A DNA stretch of 15,301 nucleotides from the NCBI GenBank assembly GCA_945637225.1, contig CALZDE010000025.1:1-15301 (forward strand), given 5' to 3'. The notes under the pieces are model-generated. The model was given only the letters and a program-made list of their open reading frames with translations. It was not told where the DNA came from and searched no databases. The translations under genes and the position numbers were made by a program. Positions 8,277 to 14,770 of this stretch are shown in pieces. Each line of letters starts with the position of its first letter. The stretch's first letter is position 1. Origin of the DNA: an uncultured Selenomonadaceae bacterium (GTDB lineage: Bacteria; Bacillota; Negativicutes; Selenomonadales; Selenomonadaceae).

Positions 8277-9464
8277 TCAGATACCAGCCTGTGCCTTCAG
8301 CTCTTCAGCCTTATCAGTGTGCTCCCAAGGCAGATCAATATCAGTACGGCCAAAATGACCATAAGCTGCAGTCTGTGCATAGATTGGACGGCGCAGATCC
8401 AGCATCTTGATGATACCAGCAGGACGCAGGTCAAAGTTCTTTGCAACCAGTTCCTCTAATACGCGGTCATCAACCTTGCCAGTGCCGAAGGTCTCAACCA
8501 GAATAGATACAGGAGTTGCTACACCAATAGCGTAAGCCAGCTGTACCTCTGCACGGTCAGCCAAACCAGCAGCAACGATATTCTTAGCTACATAGCGGGC
8601 AGCATAAGCAGCGGAACGGTCAACCTTCGTTGGATCCTTACCGGAGAAAGCACCGCCACCATGACGAGCCATACCGCCATAGGTATCAACGATAATCTTA
8701 CGGCCAGTCAGACCGCAGTCACCCTGTGGACCGCCAATAACGAACTTGCCAGTTGGGTTGATGTAAATCTTTGGCTCCTCGGTCATAAGCTCTGCAGGAA
8801 TTACAGCCTTGATTACATGCTCGATTAAGTCCTTGCGAATCTGCTCCAGGGTAACTTCCTCATCATGCTGAGTGGAAATTACGATGGTATCAATAGCAAC
8901 AGGCTTATCATTCTCATAAGCAACAGTAACCTGAGTCTTGCCATCTGGACGGAGATATGGCAGAGTACCATTCTTACGAACCTCAGCCAAACGACGGGAC
9001 AGGCGGTGTGCCAGTGCAATAGGTAAAGGCAGATACTCAGGAGTCTCGTTGGTAGCATAACCAAACATCATACCCTGATCGCCAGCACCAGTAGCCTCAG
9101 CCTCATCCATCTCACCGTCACGAGCCTCAAGAGCCTTATCAACACCCTGAGCAATATCTGGGGACTGTTCATCTAAAGAAATATTAATACCGCAAGTATC
9201 TGCATCAAAACCGAACTTTGCACGAGTATAGCCAATCTTGCGAACGGTATCACGTACAATCTTGGAAATATCTACATAACAGCTGGTGGAAATCTCACCT
9301 GCAATGTGAGCCTGACCAGTAGTTACTAAAGTCTCGCAAGCTACACGGCCCATTGGGTCCTGTGCAATGATCGCATCAAGAATGCTGTCAGAAATCTGGT
9401 CTGCCATTTTGTCAGGATGGCCTTCAGTAACAGACTCAGAAGTAAATAATTTACGCTTAGCCAT
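8277..9464 (-). CDS. metK: S-adenosylmethionine synthase
   Basis: MetK makes S-adenosylmethionine from ATP and methionine, releasing phosphate and pyrophosphate, in the cytosol. The length of 395 residues is the family standard. Visible signatures: GHPDK at residues 15-19 (ATP site), GAGDQGMMFGY at 126-136 and the phosphate-loop motif GGGAFSGKD at 269-277. The ATG is preceded by AGGAGG with nine bases of spacing. The gene has its own strong promoter and a SAM-I riboswitch in the leader, so the product shuts off its own synthesis by transcription termination. An intrinsic terminator follows. It is much more GC-rich than the BREX genes (36 G or C in the 60 bases 8701-8760), as expected for a housekeeping gene. 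The call is not in doubt. Confidence 0.99.
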   Translation of the reverse strand: MAKRKLFTSESVTEGHPDKMADQISDSILDAIIAQDPMGRVACETLVTTGQAHIAGEISTSCYVDISKIVRDTVRKIGYTRAKFGFDADTCGINISLDEQSPDIAQGVDKALEARDGEMDEAEATGAGDQGMMFGYATNETPEYLPLPIALAHRLSRRLAEVRKNGTLPYLRPDGKTQVTVAYENDKPVAIDTIVISTQHDEEVTLEQIRKDLIEHVIKAVIPAELMTEEPKIYINPTGKFVIGGPQGDCGLTGRKIIVDTYGGMARHGGGAFSGKDPTKVDRSAAYAARYVAKNIVAAGLADRAEVQLAYAIGVATPVSILVETFGTGKVDDRVLEELVAKNFDLRPAGIIKMLDLRRPIYAQTAAYGHFGRTDIDLPWEHTDKAEELKAQAGI

Positions 9465-9500
9465 AATATTTTTCCTCCTAAAACTAAAATAAGTATGTCA

Positions 9501-9519
9501 TAAGGCTGCTCACGCCTTA
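9501..9519 (-). promoter_or_regulatory. Small stem-loop in the metK leader
   Basis: TAAGGC and GCCTTA form a perfect six-pair stem around a seven-base loop, between the riboswitch terminator and the ribosome binding site. It lacks a following T run, so it is not a terminator by itself. It might stabilise the read-through mRNA, or it may have no function. Confidence 0.4.
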
Positions 9520-9531
9520 AATATCAGGGAG

Positions 9532-9564
9532 AAATAAAATAACCCCCTCACTACCGAGAGAGTT
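9532..9564 (-). terminator. Riboswitch-controlled terminator in the metK leader
   Basis: On the minus strand AACTCTCTC (9564-9556) pairs with GAGGGGGTT (9549-9541) over nine positions, with two G-U pairs, around the loop GGTAGT, and ATTTTATTT follows. An alternative antiterminator helix joins ACTACGAGA-T-GAG (9588-9577) with the 3' region at 9562-9550. It uses the 3' strand of riboswitch helix P1, so SAM binding should favour this terminator. Confidence 0.8.
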
Positions 9565-9575
9565 TAAGCATTTCT

Positions 9576-9688
9576 CTCATCTCGTAGTATTTACTACAGG
9601 AATTGGCACCGTTCCGACTTAGAAAGCTCTTCCTTGCCGATGGTTGCCGCAGCTTCACAGGGCCCGTCCCTCCACTGCTCTTGATGAG
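9576..9688 (-). promoter_or_regulatory. SAM-I (S-box) riboswitch aptamer upstream of metK
   Basis: The minus strand shows the S-box core in order: CTCATCAAGAG (9688-9678), GTGGAGGGAC, GGGCCCTGTGAAGC, GCGGCAACC, and GGTGCCAATTCC (9610-9599). P1 forms between CTCATC (9688-9683) and GATGAG (9581-9576). The family binds S-adenosylmethionine and turns the downstream gene off. Here the P1 3' strand is shared with an antiterminator helix (9550-9588), giving the classical choice between P1 plus terminator (SAM present) and antiterminator (SAM scarce). Confidence 0.97.
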
Positions 9689-9731
9689 CATTATGTCGAA
9701 AATCCTAAGACTTTCTTTTTGTCTACCTAAG

Positions 9732-9760
9732 ATAATACAACATAATCAATGCTTTGTCAA
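9732..9760 (-). promoter_or_regulatory. Promoter of the metK riboswitch leader
   Basis: TTGACA (9760-9755) and TATTAT (9737-9732) are separated by 17 bases, a near-consensus vegetative promoter. Transcription would start near 9725, about 35 bases before the aptamer. The -35 lies only about 20 bases after the stop codon of the symporter gene. Confidence 0.85.
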
Positions 9761-9779
9761 GTAGTTCATGACTAAATAT

Positions 9780-11141
9780 TTACTTTTTAGGAATAGCACC
9801 TACAACCATAGCAGTCAGAGCAAAGAGTGCCATCGCATTAGGAATAACCATCAGCTGATTGAACATATCTGAAAGCTCCCATACCAAATCACTGGAAGTC
9901 ATTGTACCCATGAAGATAAACAGCAGTGAAAATGCAGTATAAACCTTCACACCAAGCTTGCCAAACATGTAATTTGCATTAATCTTGCCGAAAAGATTCC
10001 AGCTGAGGATAGTTGAAAACGCGAAGAAGAAAAGACACACAGCAACGAATATCGCACCAGCTTCCGCTCCAAATACTGTACCAAATGCAGTCTGAGCCAA
10101 ATTAGCCTTGCCAATGCCGTCTGGAATAGCACCTGTATGAAGAATGCCATCTGCTGTATATAATGTAGAAATAATAACCAGAGCATTAAGAGTCAGAACA
10201 ACAAAGGTATCAATAAACACACCAACAATAGCTACAACGCCCTGATCGTGTGGTCTAGCTACATTTGCCAAAGCATGTGCATGAGGTGTAGAACCCATAC
10301 CAGCCTCATTGGAGAACAGGCCACGCTTTGCACCCTGACTGATAGCAGTCTTTAAGGCATGACCGAAACCGCCACCGATAATAGCCTCTGGATGGAATGC
10401 ATAATAGAAAATCATGCCAAAGGTTTCAGGAATATACTGAATACGGCTCAAAAGTACCATAACACCGCCAACAAGGAATATGATAGCCATGACTGGTACA
10501 ACACGCTCAGTAACAGCCGCTAAACGCTGTACACCGCCAATGAAAATAGTACCGCAGATAACCACCAGCGCAAGACCAACAGTCCATGATGGAATGCCAA
10601 ACGCTGTACTGCAGGTAGCACCAATGGAATTAGACTGTACCATACAGCCAAAGAAACCTAAAGCCAGTGTAATTGCTACTGCAAAGAAATTTGCCAGCAC
10701 CTTGCCCATACTGCCGTCAAATGCCTTAGTGATATAGTAAACAGGACCGCCGTGGATATTTCCCTTCTCATCCTTTACACGTGTAGCCTGAGCCAATACT
10801 GCCTCCGCATAAATGGTAGCCATGCCAAAGAAAGCAATTACCCACATCCAGAAAATAGCACCAGGACCGCCAGTCAGAATAGCACCGCTGGCACCTACTA
10901 TATTACCAGTACCTACCTGTGCTGCAATAGCAGTAGCTAATGCCTGAAATGAACTCATACCGCTGTCCTGCTTCTGACCAAACTTAGCCAAACCGCCAAA
11001 AGTCTTGGAAAAGCCTTCCTTAAAACAGCGAATCTGCACAAAACTAGTTCTTACAGAATACCATAAACCCACTGATAACAGCAAAAATACCAACACATAA
11101 TCAGAAAGATAAGAATTGATTTCCTGAACAACTTCTAACAT
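9780..11141 (-). CDS. AGCS-family sodium:alanine/glycine symporter
   Basis: This integral membrane protein of 453 residues belongs to the alanine or glycine:cation symporter family (AlsT/AgcS/DagA type), which takes up small neutral amino acids with sodium. Motifs: SSFQALATAIAAQVGTGNIV from residue 63, GGPGAIFWMW at 91-100 (family signature), GGVQRLAAVTERVVP at 202-216, and GLFSNEAGMGSTPHAHA at 274-290. About ten or more hydrophobic segments are seen. The ATG follows AGGAGG at twelve bases and a nearer AGGG. The leader carries a glycine riboswitch, so glycine is the likely main substrate, although alanine is possible. No terminator is visible after the stop codon; read-through would enter the metK leader and meet its SAM-controlled terminator. 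Confidence 0.95.
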   Translation of the reverse strand: MLEVVQEINSYLSDYVLVFLLLSVGLWYSVRTSFVQIRCFKEGFSKTFGGLAKFGQKQDSGMSSFQALATAIAAQVGTGNIVGASGAILTGGPGAIFWMWVIAFFGMATIYAEAVLAQATRVKDEKGNIHGGPVYYITKAFDGSMGKVLANFFAVAITLALGFFGCMVQSNSIGATCSTAFGIPSWTVGLALVVICGTIFIGGVQRLAAVTERVVPVMAIIFLVGGVMVLLSRIQYIPETFGMIFYYAFHPEAIIGGGFGHALKTAISQGAKRGLFSNEAGMGSTPHAHALANVARPHDQGVVAIVGVFIDTFVVLTLNALVIISTLYTADGILHTGAIPDGIGKANLAQTAFGTVFGAEAGAIFVAVCLFFFAFSTILSWNLFGKINANYMFGKLGVKVYTAFSLLFIFMGTMTSSDLVWELSDMFNQLMVIPNAMALFALTAMVVGAIPKK

Positions 11142-11171
11142 TTACCCTAAAGTCCTCCTAAAATAAACATC

Positions 11172-11210
11172 AATAAAAACAATAAAATAAGCCGATGAAA
11201 TATCAACGGC
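11172..11210 (-). terminator. Riboswitch-controlled terminator before the AGCS symporter
   Basis: On the minus strand GCCG-T-TGA and TCA-T-CGGC form a stem (11210-11191) with a TATT loop, followed by a T-rich tract of about 19 bases. It lies between the glycine aptamer and the ribosome binding site. The first bases of its stem (AGCC, 11211-11208) can instead pair with GGCT (11255-11252), which overlaps the 3' strand of aptamer helix P1. Confidence 0.75.
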
Positions 11211-11228
11211 TCTGAAGAACGCAAACAA

Positions 11229-11252
11229 TGCAAGAAAGAAATCTTACTTGCA
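11229..11252 (-). promoter_or_regulatory. Hairpin between glycine aptamer and terminator
   Basis: TGCAAG and CTTGCA pair perfectly, with an inner AAGA/TCTT helix after one T-T mismatch. It directly abuts the 3' end of the aptamer. In single-aptamer glycine riboswitches a 'ghost' stem replaces the second aptamer; this hairpin may be that stem (inference from position). Confidence 0.5.
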
Positions 11253-11335
11253 GCCTTGTCTTTTTACCTGAGAGATTCAGCACTGCTAGTGTGCCTTGCA
11301 CCTTCGGTACTCAATTTAATGAGATTCTCCAAAGC
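11253..11335 (-). promoter_or_regulatory. Single-aptamer glycine riboswitch
   Basis: The minus strand carries the glycine riboswitch core: GGAGAATCTC (11330-11321), ACCGAAGGTGCAAG, a GGCAC/GTGCT stem, and TCTCTCAGGTAAAAAGAC. P1 pairs GCTTT (11335-11331) with AAGGC (11257-11253). No second copy of the ACCGAAGG or CTCTCAGG elements lies within the leader on either side, so this is a singlet. It precedes an AGCS symporter, a well-known target of this riboswitch class. Confidence 0.92.
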
Positions 11336-11407
11336 TTTCTCCACAACCAGTTTGTAAAAACATTCTAATTGCTTCACAGAAAATAGCTATATTCATCTGA
11401 CTAGAAT

Positions 11408-11436
11408 ATAATACTATAAAATTTTGATATTGTAAA
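11408..11436 (-). promoter_or_regulatory. Promoter of the glycine riboswitch leader
   Basis: TTTACA (11436-11431) and TATTAT (11413-11408) are spaced by 17 bases. The start point would be near 11400, giving a leader of about 260 bases with the riboswitch. No other structure was recognised between 11336 and 11400. Confidence 0.75.
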
Positions 11437-11451
11437 GTGTTTTTTCAATAC

Positions 11452-11482
11452 AAAAACCGCCAGAAAAAAATTCTGACGGTTT
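11452..11482 (-). terminator. Intrinsic terminator of the lactate operon
   Basis: On the minus strand AAACCGTCAGAA (11482-11471) pairs with TTCTGGCGGTTT (11465-11454) over twelve positions with one G-U pair, with a short T loop, and runs into TTTTT. It lies about 75 bases after the permease stop codon. A smaller TGTAC/GTACA hairpin (11502-11487) comes just before it. The stem ends some 18 bases before the -35 of the next promoter. Confidence 0.9.
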
Positions 11483-11555
11483 CTGCTGTACTTGGGGGTA
11501 CATCGTGTGTAAAAATAGAGTAATGTAGTATAAGTAAAAATGTGTGTGAACTAGT

Positions 11556-13184
11556 TTAAGCTATGCCGAAATTCATCAGCAACAGCATCACACCAATAAC
11601 TATGAGGTAATAGATAAACCACGGACCGACCGTAGTTTTCAAAATCTTACCTTCCGCACCTACTATACCGGTGGTAGCACAAACTGCTACGATGTTATTG
11701 ATGCAGACCATATTACCAATTGCACCGCCCTGATTCTGGAGAGCAACGATAATAATATGAGGAATGCTCAGAATATCTGCGGTAGCGAACTGCAGTGGCG
11801 CAAACATGATGTTTGATACAGTATTGGAACCAAACATGAAAGCACCAACAGAACCGATAACAGGAGCAACATAAAAGTAATTTGCACCTGCCAGGTCAGC
11901 CATACCCTTAGCCATAGCTACCAGCATGGAATCATAACCGCTGATATTTGCATTGGAATAACGGAACAGGTAAACCATAGCAAAGCCGAAGAGCAATGCA
12001 ATAGTAGCACCAATCAGCTGCTTATAGGACTTATACAGTACATTCTTAATCTGAGTACCGCTCATGCCATACATAGCAAAACCGATGAATACAACCAGAA
12101 TGAATGGGAATAAACCTGGGTTGTTCAGCCACTTCAAGGTGAAGCTTGCGCCGTCAACACCCATGATATTAGTTACAGTAATAGGGAAAGAACCCATCAG
12201 AGGCTTAATGCCAAACTGAGGAACACGAGTAGCTACCAGCCACAGGGTAACCAAGAGATAAGGAACCCATGCTTTTAACAGAGACATGGAATGAGTAACC
12301 TCTTCTTTCTTCTGATCCTTCTTAATCTCAGTACCAGGGAAACGCCAAACCTCTTTTGGCATGAGGAAACCAGTCTTAGCTGCACCGATAGTAGCGAAGA
12401 TAGTTACAGCAGCAGCAGCCAGAGAAGTCAGCTCTGCACCCATAACATTAGCAACAGGAATAGAAACAGCACTAAATACAGTTGCGGTGAAAATGCAGAA
12501 AGGAATTACTGGGAATACGTCTGAGAAAGACTTATTCTTACCAAACTTCATGCAAACAACGCCGATTACCAGCCAGATAATTACAAAAGAACCAACGCAC
12601 ATACCGATGGTAGACAGGAAGGATAAGTCCTGCTTGAATACACCCAGATCATTTACACCGATACCTGGCAGTGCATCCTTAATAATTTCTGCTGCCGCAT
12701 TGGTAGGAGTACCAGCTGCACCGAATGGAACAGGGGTGGAATTAAACATCAGACATGCTAAAGCTGCAGCCATAGGAGGAGCACCCAAACCGATAACCAG
12801 AGGAGCACAGATTGCCGCTGGTGTACCAAAGCCTGCCGCACCTTCAATAAAAGCTGCAAAAGCAAATCCTACAATAACTAACTGAATACGGGCATCCTCG
12901 GTAATGCCATTGAACATAGCCTCAATACGGCGCATAGCACCAGCCTCGTTCAGCATATTCATAAGAAGTATCGCACCAAAGATAATCAGCAATGTATCAA
13001 TAGAACCTAAGAAACCTGTAATGGTATAAGCCGCAACATGGGTAACATCCATACCCCAGTAACAAAGGCCAATAACGGCACAGGCTGCCCAAGCCATAGG
13101 CAGAGCCTTCTTAGCAGGTACATTCATACCTACGGTGAGAATAATTGTTAAAATAATTGGAATAGCTGCAATTATTGCTAACAC
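11556..13184 (-). CDS. lctP: L-lactate permease, LctP family
   Basis: This hydrophobic protein with a dozen or more membrane segments belongs to the LctP/LldP family, which imports lactate (often glycolate too) with protons. Numbered from the start chosen here (542 residues), FIEGAAGFGTPAAI is at about 112-125 and the conserved QNQGGAIGNMV, followed by a helix ending in GIVGAEG, begins near 483. Start choice: AAAGGAG (13200-13194) is nine bases before GTG 13184 and directly touches ATG 13193, too close for normal initiation. A longer frame from GTG 13223 has no site and adds a charged N-terminus not typical of the family. It is the last gene of the lactate operon after the dehydrogenase. The substrate is supported by that neighbour. 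Confidence 0.94.
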   Translation of the reverse strand: MLAIIAAIPIILTIILTVGMNVPAKKALPMAWAACAVIGLCYWGMDVTHVAAYTITGFLGSIDTLLIIFGAILLMNMLNEAGAMRRIEAMFNGITEDARIQLVIVGFAFAAFIEGAAGFGTPAAICAPLVIGLGAPPMAAALACLMFNSTPVPFGAAGTPTNAAAEIIKDALPGIGVNDLGVFKQDLSFLSTIGMCVGSFVIIWLVIGVVCMKFGKNKSFSDVFPVIPFCIFTATVFSAVSIPVANVMGAELTSLAAAAVTIFATIGAAKTGFLMPKEVWRFPGTEIKKDQKKEEVTHSMSLLKAWVPYLLVTLWLVATRVPQFGIKPLMGSFPITVTNIMGVDGASFTLKWLNNPGLFPFILVVFIGFAMYGMSGTQIKNVLYKSYKQLIGATIALLFGFAMVYLFRYSNANISGYDSMLVAMAKGMADLAGANYFYVAPVIGSVGAFMFGSNTVSNIMFAPLQFATADILSIPHIIIVALQNQGGAIGNMVCINNIVAVCATTGIVGAEGKILKTTVGPWFIYYLIVIGVMLLLMNFGIA

Positions 13185-13262
13185 GGGAGTCATCTCCTTT
13201 TTTACATCATCATTGTAACTCACGGCGATGGGGAATCGTCACGGCTACGAAGGCGAGGTATC

Positions 13263-13287
13263 AGGGGTGCCAGGGAGTTGCACCCCT
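13263..13287 (-). repeat. GC-rich hairpin between dehydrogenase and permease genes
   Basis: AGGGGTGC and GCACCCCT form a perfect eight-pair stem with a nine-base loop. On the minus strand no T run follows it, so it should not terminate the operon. Read on the plus strand it would be followed by a pyrimidine-rich stretch. The 167-base intergenic region otherwise contains GC-rich sequence with a GACGAT/ATCGCC partial stem near 13226-13243 and no evident promoter. Confidence 0.55.
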
Positions 13288-13351
13288 TCTTCCTCTTTAT
13301 TGGGGTAAAAGTGATGGCTTAAGGTATTTTACAGTTACAAGAGGGAACACA

Positions 13352-14755
13352 TTAATTTAAGCAGACCTTATGTGGATTTAAGATACCATTAGGATCAAAG
13401 GCCTTCTTAATACGCTGCATCAAGATAATGGTAGCTGGATCTAAGGATTCCTTCAGATATGGCTTCTTTGCAAGGCCGATACCATGCTCACCGGAAACCT
13501 GGCCATCCATTGTCTTTGCCTTGTCATACATACGCTGCATAGCTTCCTCAAGAGCATTCTTCCACTGCTTGTCATTCATAGCATCGCGGAGAATGTATAC
13601 ATGAAGGTTGCCGTCACCAGCATGACCAAAGCTCTTAATGCGGATATTCATGTCCTTACGGAGATCATGAACAAAGTTTACAAACTCATTTACACAGCTG
13701 CGAGGTACAACAACGTCAACCTCATCCATGCTGGTGGTAGAGCCCTTAATTGCCTCCAGGAATGCACCACGTGCCTTCCAGATAGCTTCAGCACGCTCAT
13801 CTGTATCAGCAATCAGCAGGTCAACTGCACCGTTTGCCAAGCAGATCTGAGCAATATCATCATAGTATTTACTAATTTCATCAACAGAGGAACCGTCAAA
13901 CTTTAATAACAAGTATGCATCTGCCTGATTATCTGGGAACTTCTTGCCGAGATATTCCTCAGCATCCATGATAACCTCACGCTCCATGAATTCAACTGCA
14001 GTAGGAATTGCCTTAGAGCTGATGATTTTTGGAACAGTATCAATAGCATTGGTAAGAGTGTCAAATGGAACCAGCAGGCTTACATTCTTCTGTGGCAGTG
14101 GCAAAAGCTTCAAAATTGCCTTAGTAACGAAAGCCAAAGTACCCTCAGAACCGATAATTAAATCCTTCAGGTCATAACCGGAGCTGTTCTTTACTACCTT
14201 GCCGCCTAATTCCATAATGGTACCGTCAGCTAAAACAACTTCCAGACCACGAACAAAGTCACGAGTTACGCCATACTTTACAGCGCGCATACCGCCAGCA
14301 TTAGTGCTGATATTACCACCGATAGTAGCGGACTTTTCACCTGGATCTGGTGGATAGAAGAAACCTCTCTCCTCTACGTAAGCAGCAATTTCCATCAAGA
14401 GAACACCTGGCTCTACGGTAAGAGTAAGGTTCTTTTCATCTAATTCAAGGAAATGATTCATCAGAGTGGTGTCAATCATGATGCCATGCTCTACTGCTAC
14501 GGAAGAACCAACAAGGCCAGTACCAGCACCACGAGGAGTAACAGCGATATGCTGCTGATTTGCATAAACCATAATCTTGGAAACTTCCTGAGCAGACAGT
14601 ACACGAACAACTACATCAGGATAGCTTTCCTCAGAGCTTAATTCATCATGGCTGTATTCTTCATTTATTTCATCGCCCCAGAGAATTCTCTCACGAGGTA
14701 CGATACCAGCTAATACTTCTAAATCAATATCATCAAGACGCTTGAAGTTACTCAT
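13352..14755 (-). CDS. GlcD-type FAD-binding lactate/2-hydroxyacid dehydrogenase
   Basis: The product of 467 residues is a complete GlcD/LctD-type flavoprotein of the vanillyl-alcohol oxidase superfamily. The FAD-binding part has RGAGTGLVGSS at 75-85, PPDPGEKSATIGGNIS at 135-150 followed by TNAGG, and GSEGTL at 202-207. The C-terminal substrate domain has FGHAGDGNLH at 376-385, SGEHGIG at 421-427 and the closing FDPNGILNPHK at 453-463. ATG 14755 follows a GGGAGGGGG site and lies 15 bases after etfA. Such enzymes oxidise D-lactate or glycolate. Next to etfA and a lactate permease, it is most likely the catalytic subunit of an Etf-linked lactate dehydrogenase (lctD of Acetobacterium is the model). 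Which lactate stereoisomer it uses cannot be told from the sequence. No signal peptide or membrane segment is seen. Confidence 0.93.
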   Translation of the reverse strand: MSNFKRLDDIDLEVLAGIVPRERILWGDEINEEYSHDELSSEESYPDVVVRVLSAQEVSKIMVYANQQHIAVTPRGAGTGLVGSSVAVEHGIMIDTTLMNHFLELDEKNLTLTVEPGVLLMEIAAYVEERGFFYPPDPGEKSATIGGNISTNAGGMRAVKYGVTRDFVRGLEVVLADGTIMELGGKVVKNSSGYDLKDLIIGSEGTLAFVTKAILKLLPLPQKNVSLLVPFDTLTNAIDTVPKIISSKAIPTAVEFMEREVIMDAEEYLGKKFPDNQADAYLLLKFDGSSVDEISKYYDDIAQICLANGAVDLLIADTDERAEAIWKARGAFLEAIKGSTTSMDEVDVVVPRSCVNEFVNFVHDLRKDMNIRIKSFGHAGDGNLHVYILRDAMNDKQWKNALEEAMQRMYDKAKTMDGQVSGEHGIGLAKKPYLKESLDPATIILMQRIKKAFDPNGILNPHKVCLN

Positions 14756-14770
14756 TATTATCCCCCTCCC

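Noticed and set aside
11336..11400. Possible second (tandem) glycine aptamer upstream of the first
   Set aside because: No ACCGAAGG-like or CTCTCAGG-like core elements are present there; only the GGAGAA word recurs.
12361..12885. Plus-strand open frame of 174 codons
   Set aside because: It lies wholly inside the lactate permease gene on the other strand, has no ribosome binding site, and its composition reflects the antisense of membrane-helix codons.
13263..13300. GC-rich hairpin as a terminator of the dehydrogenase gene
   Set aside because: On the coding (minus) strand it is followed by GATACCTCGCC and not by a T run; only the plus-strand side is pyrimidine-rich, and no plus-strand gene ends there.
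13484..13906. Plus-strand open frame of 140 codons
   Set aside because: It is antisense to the well-supported GlcD-type dehydrogenase gene and has no recognisable domain or start signal.
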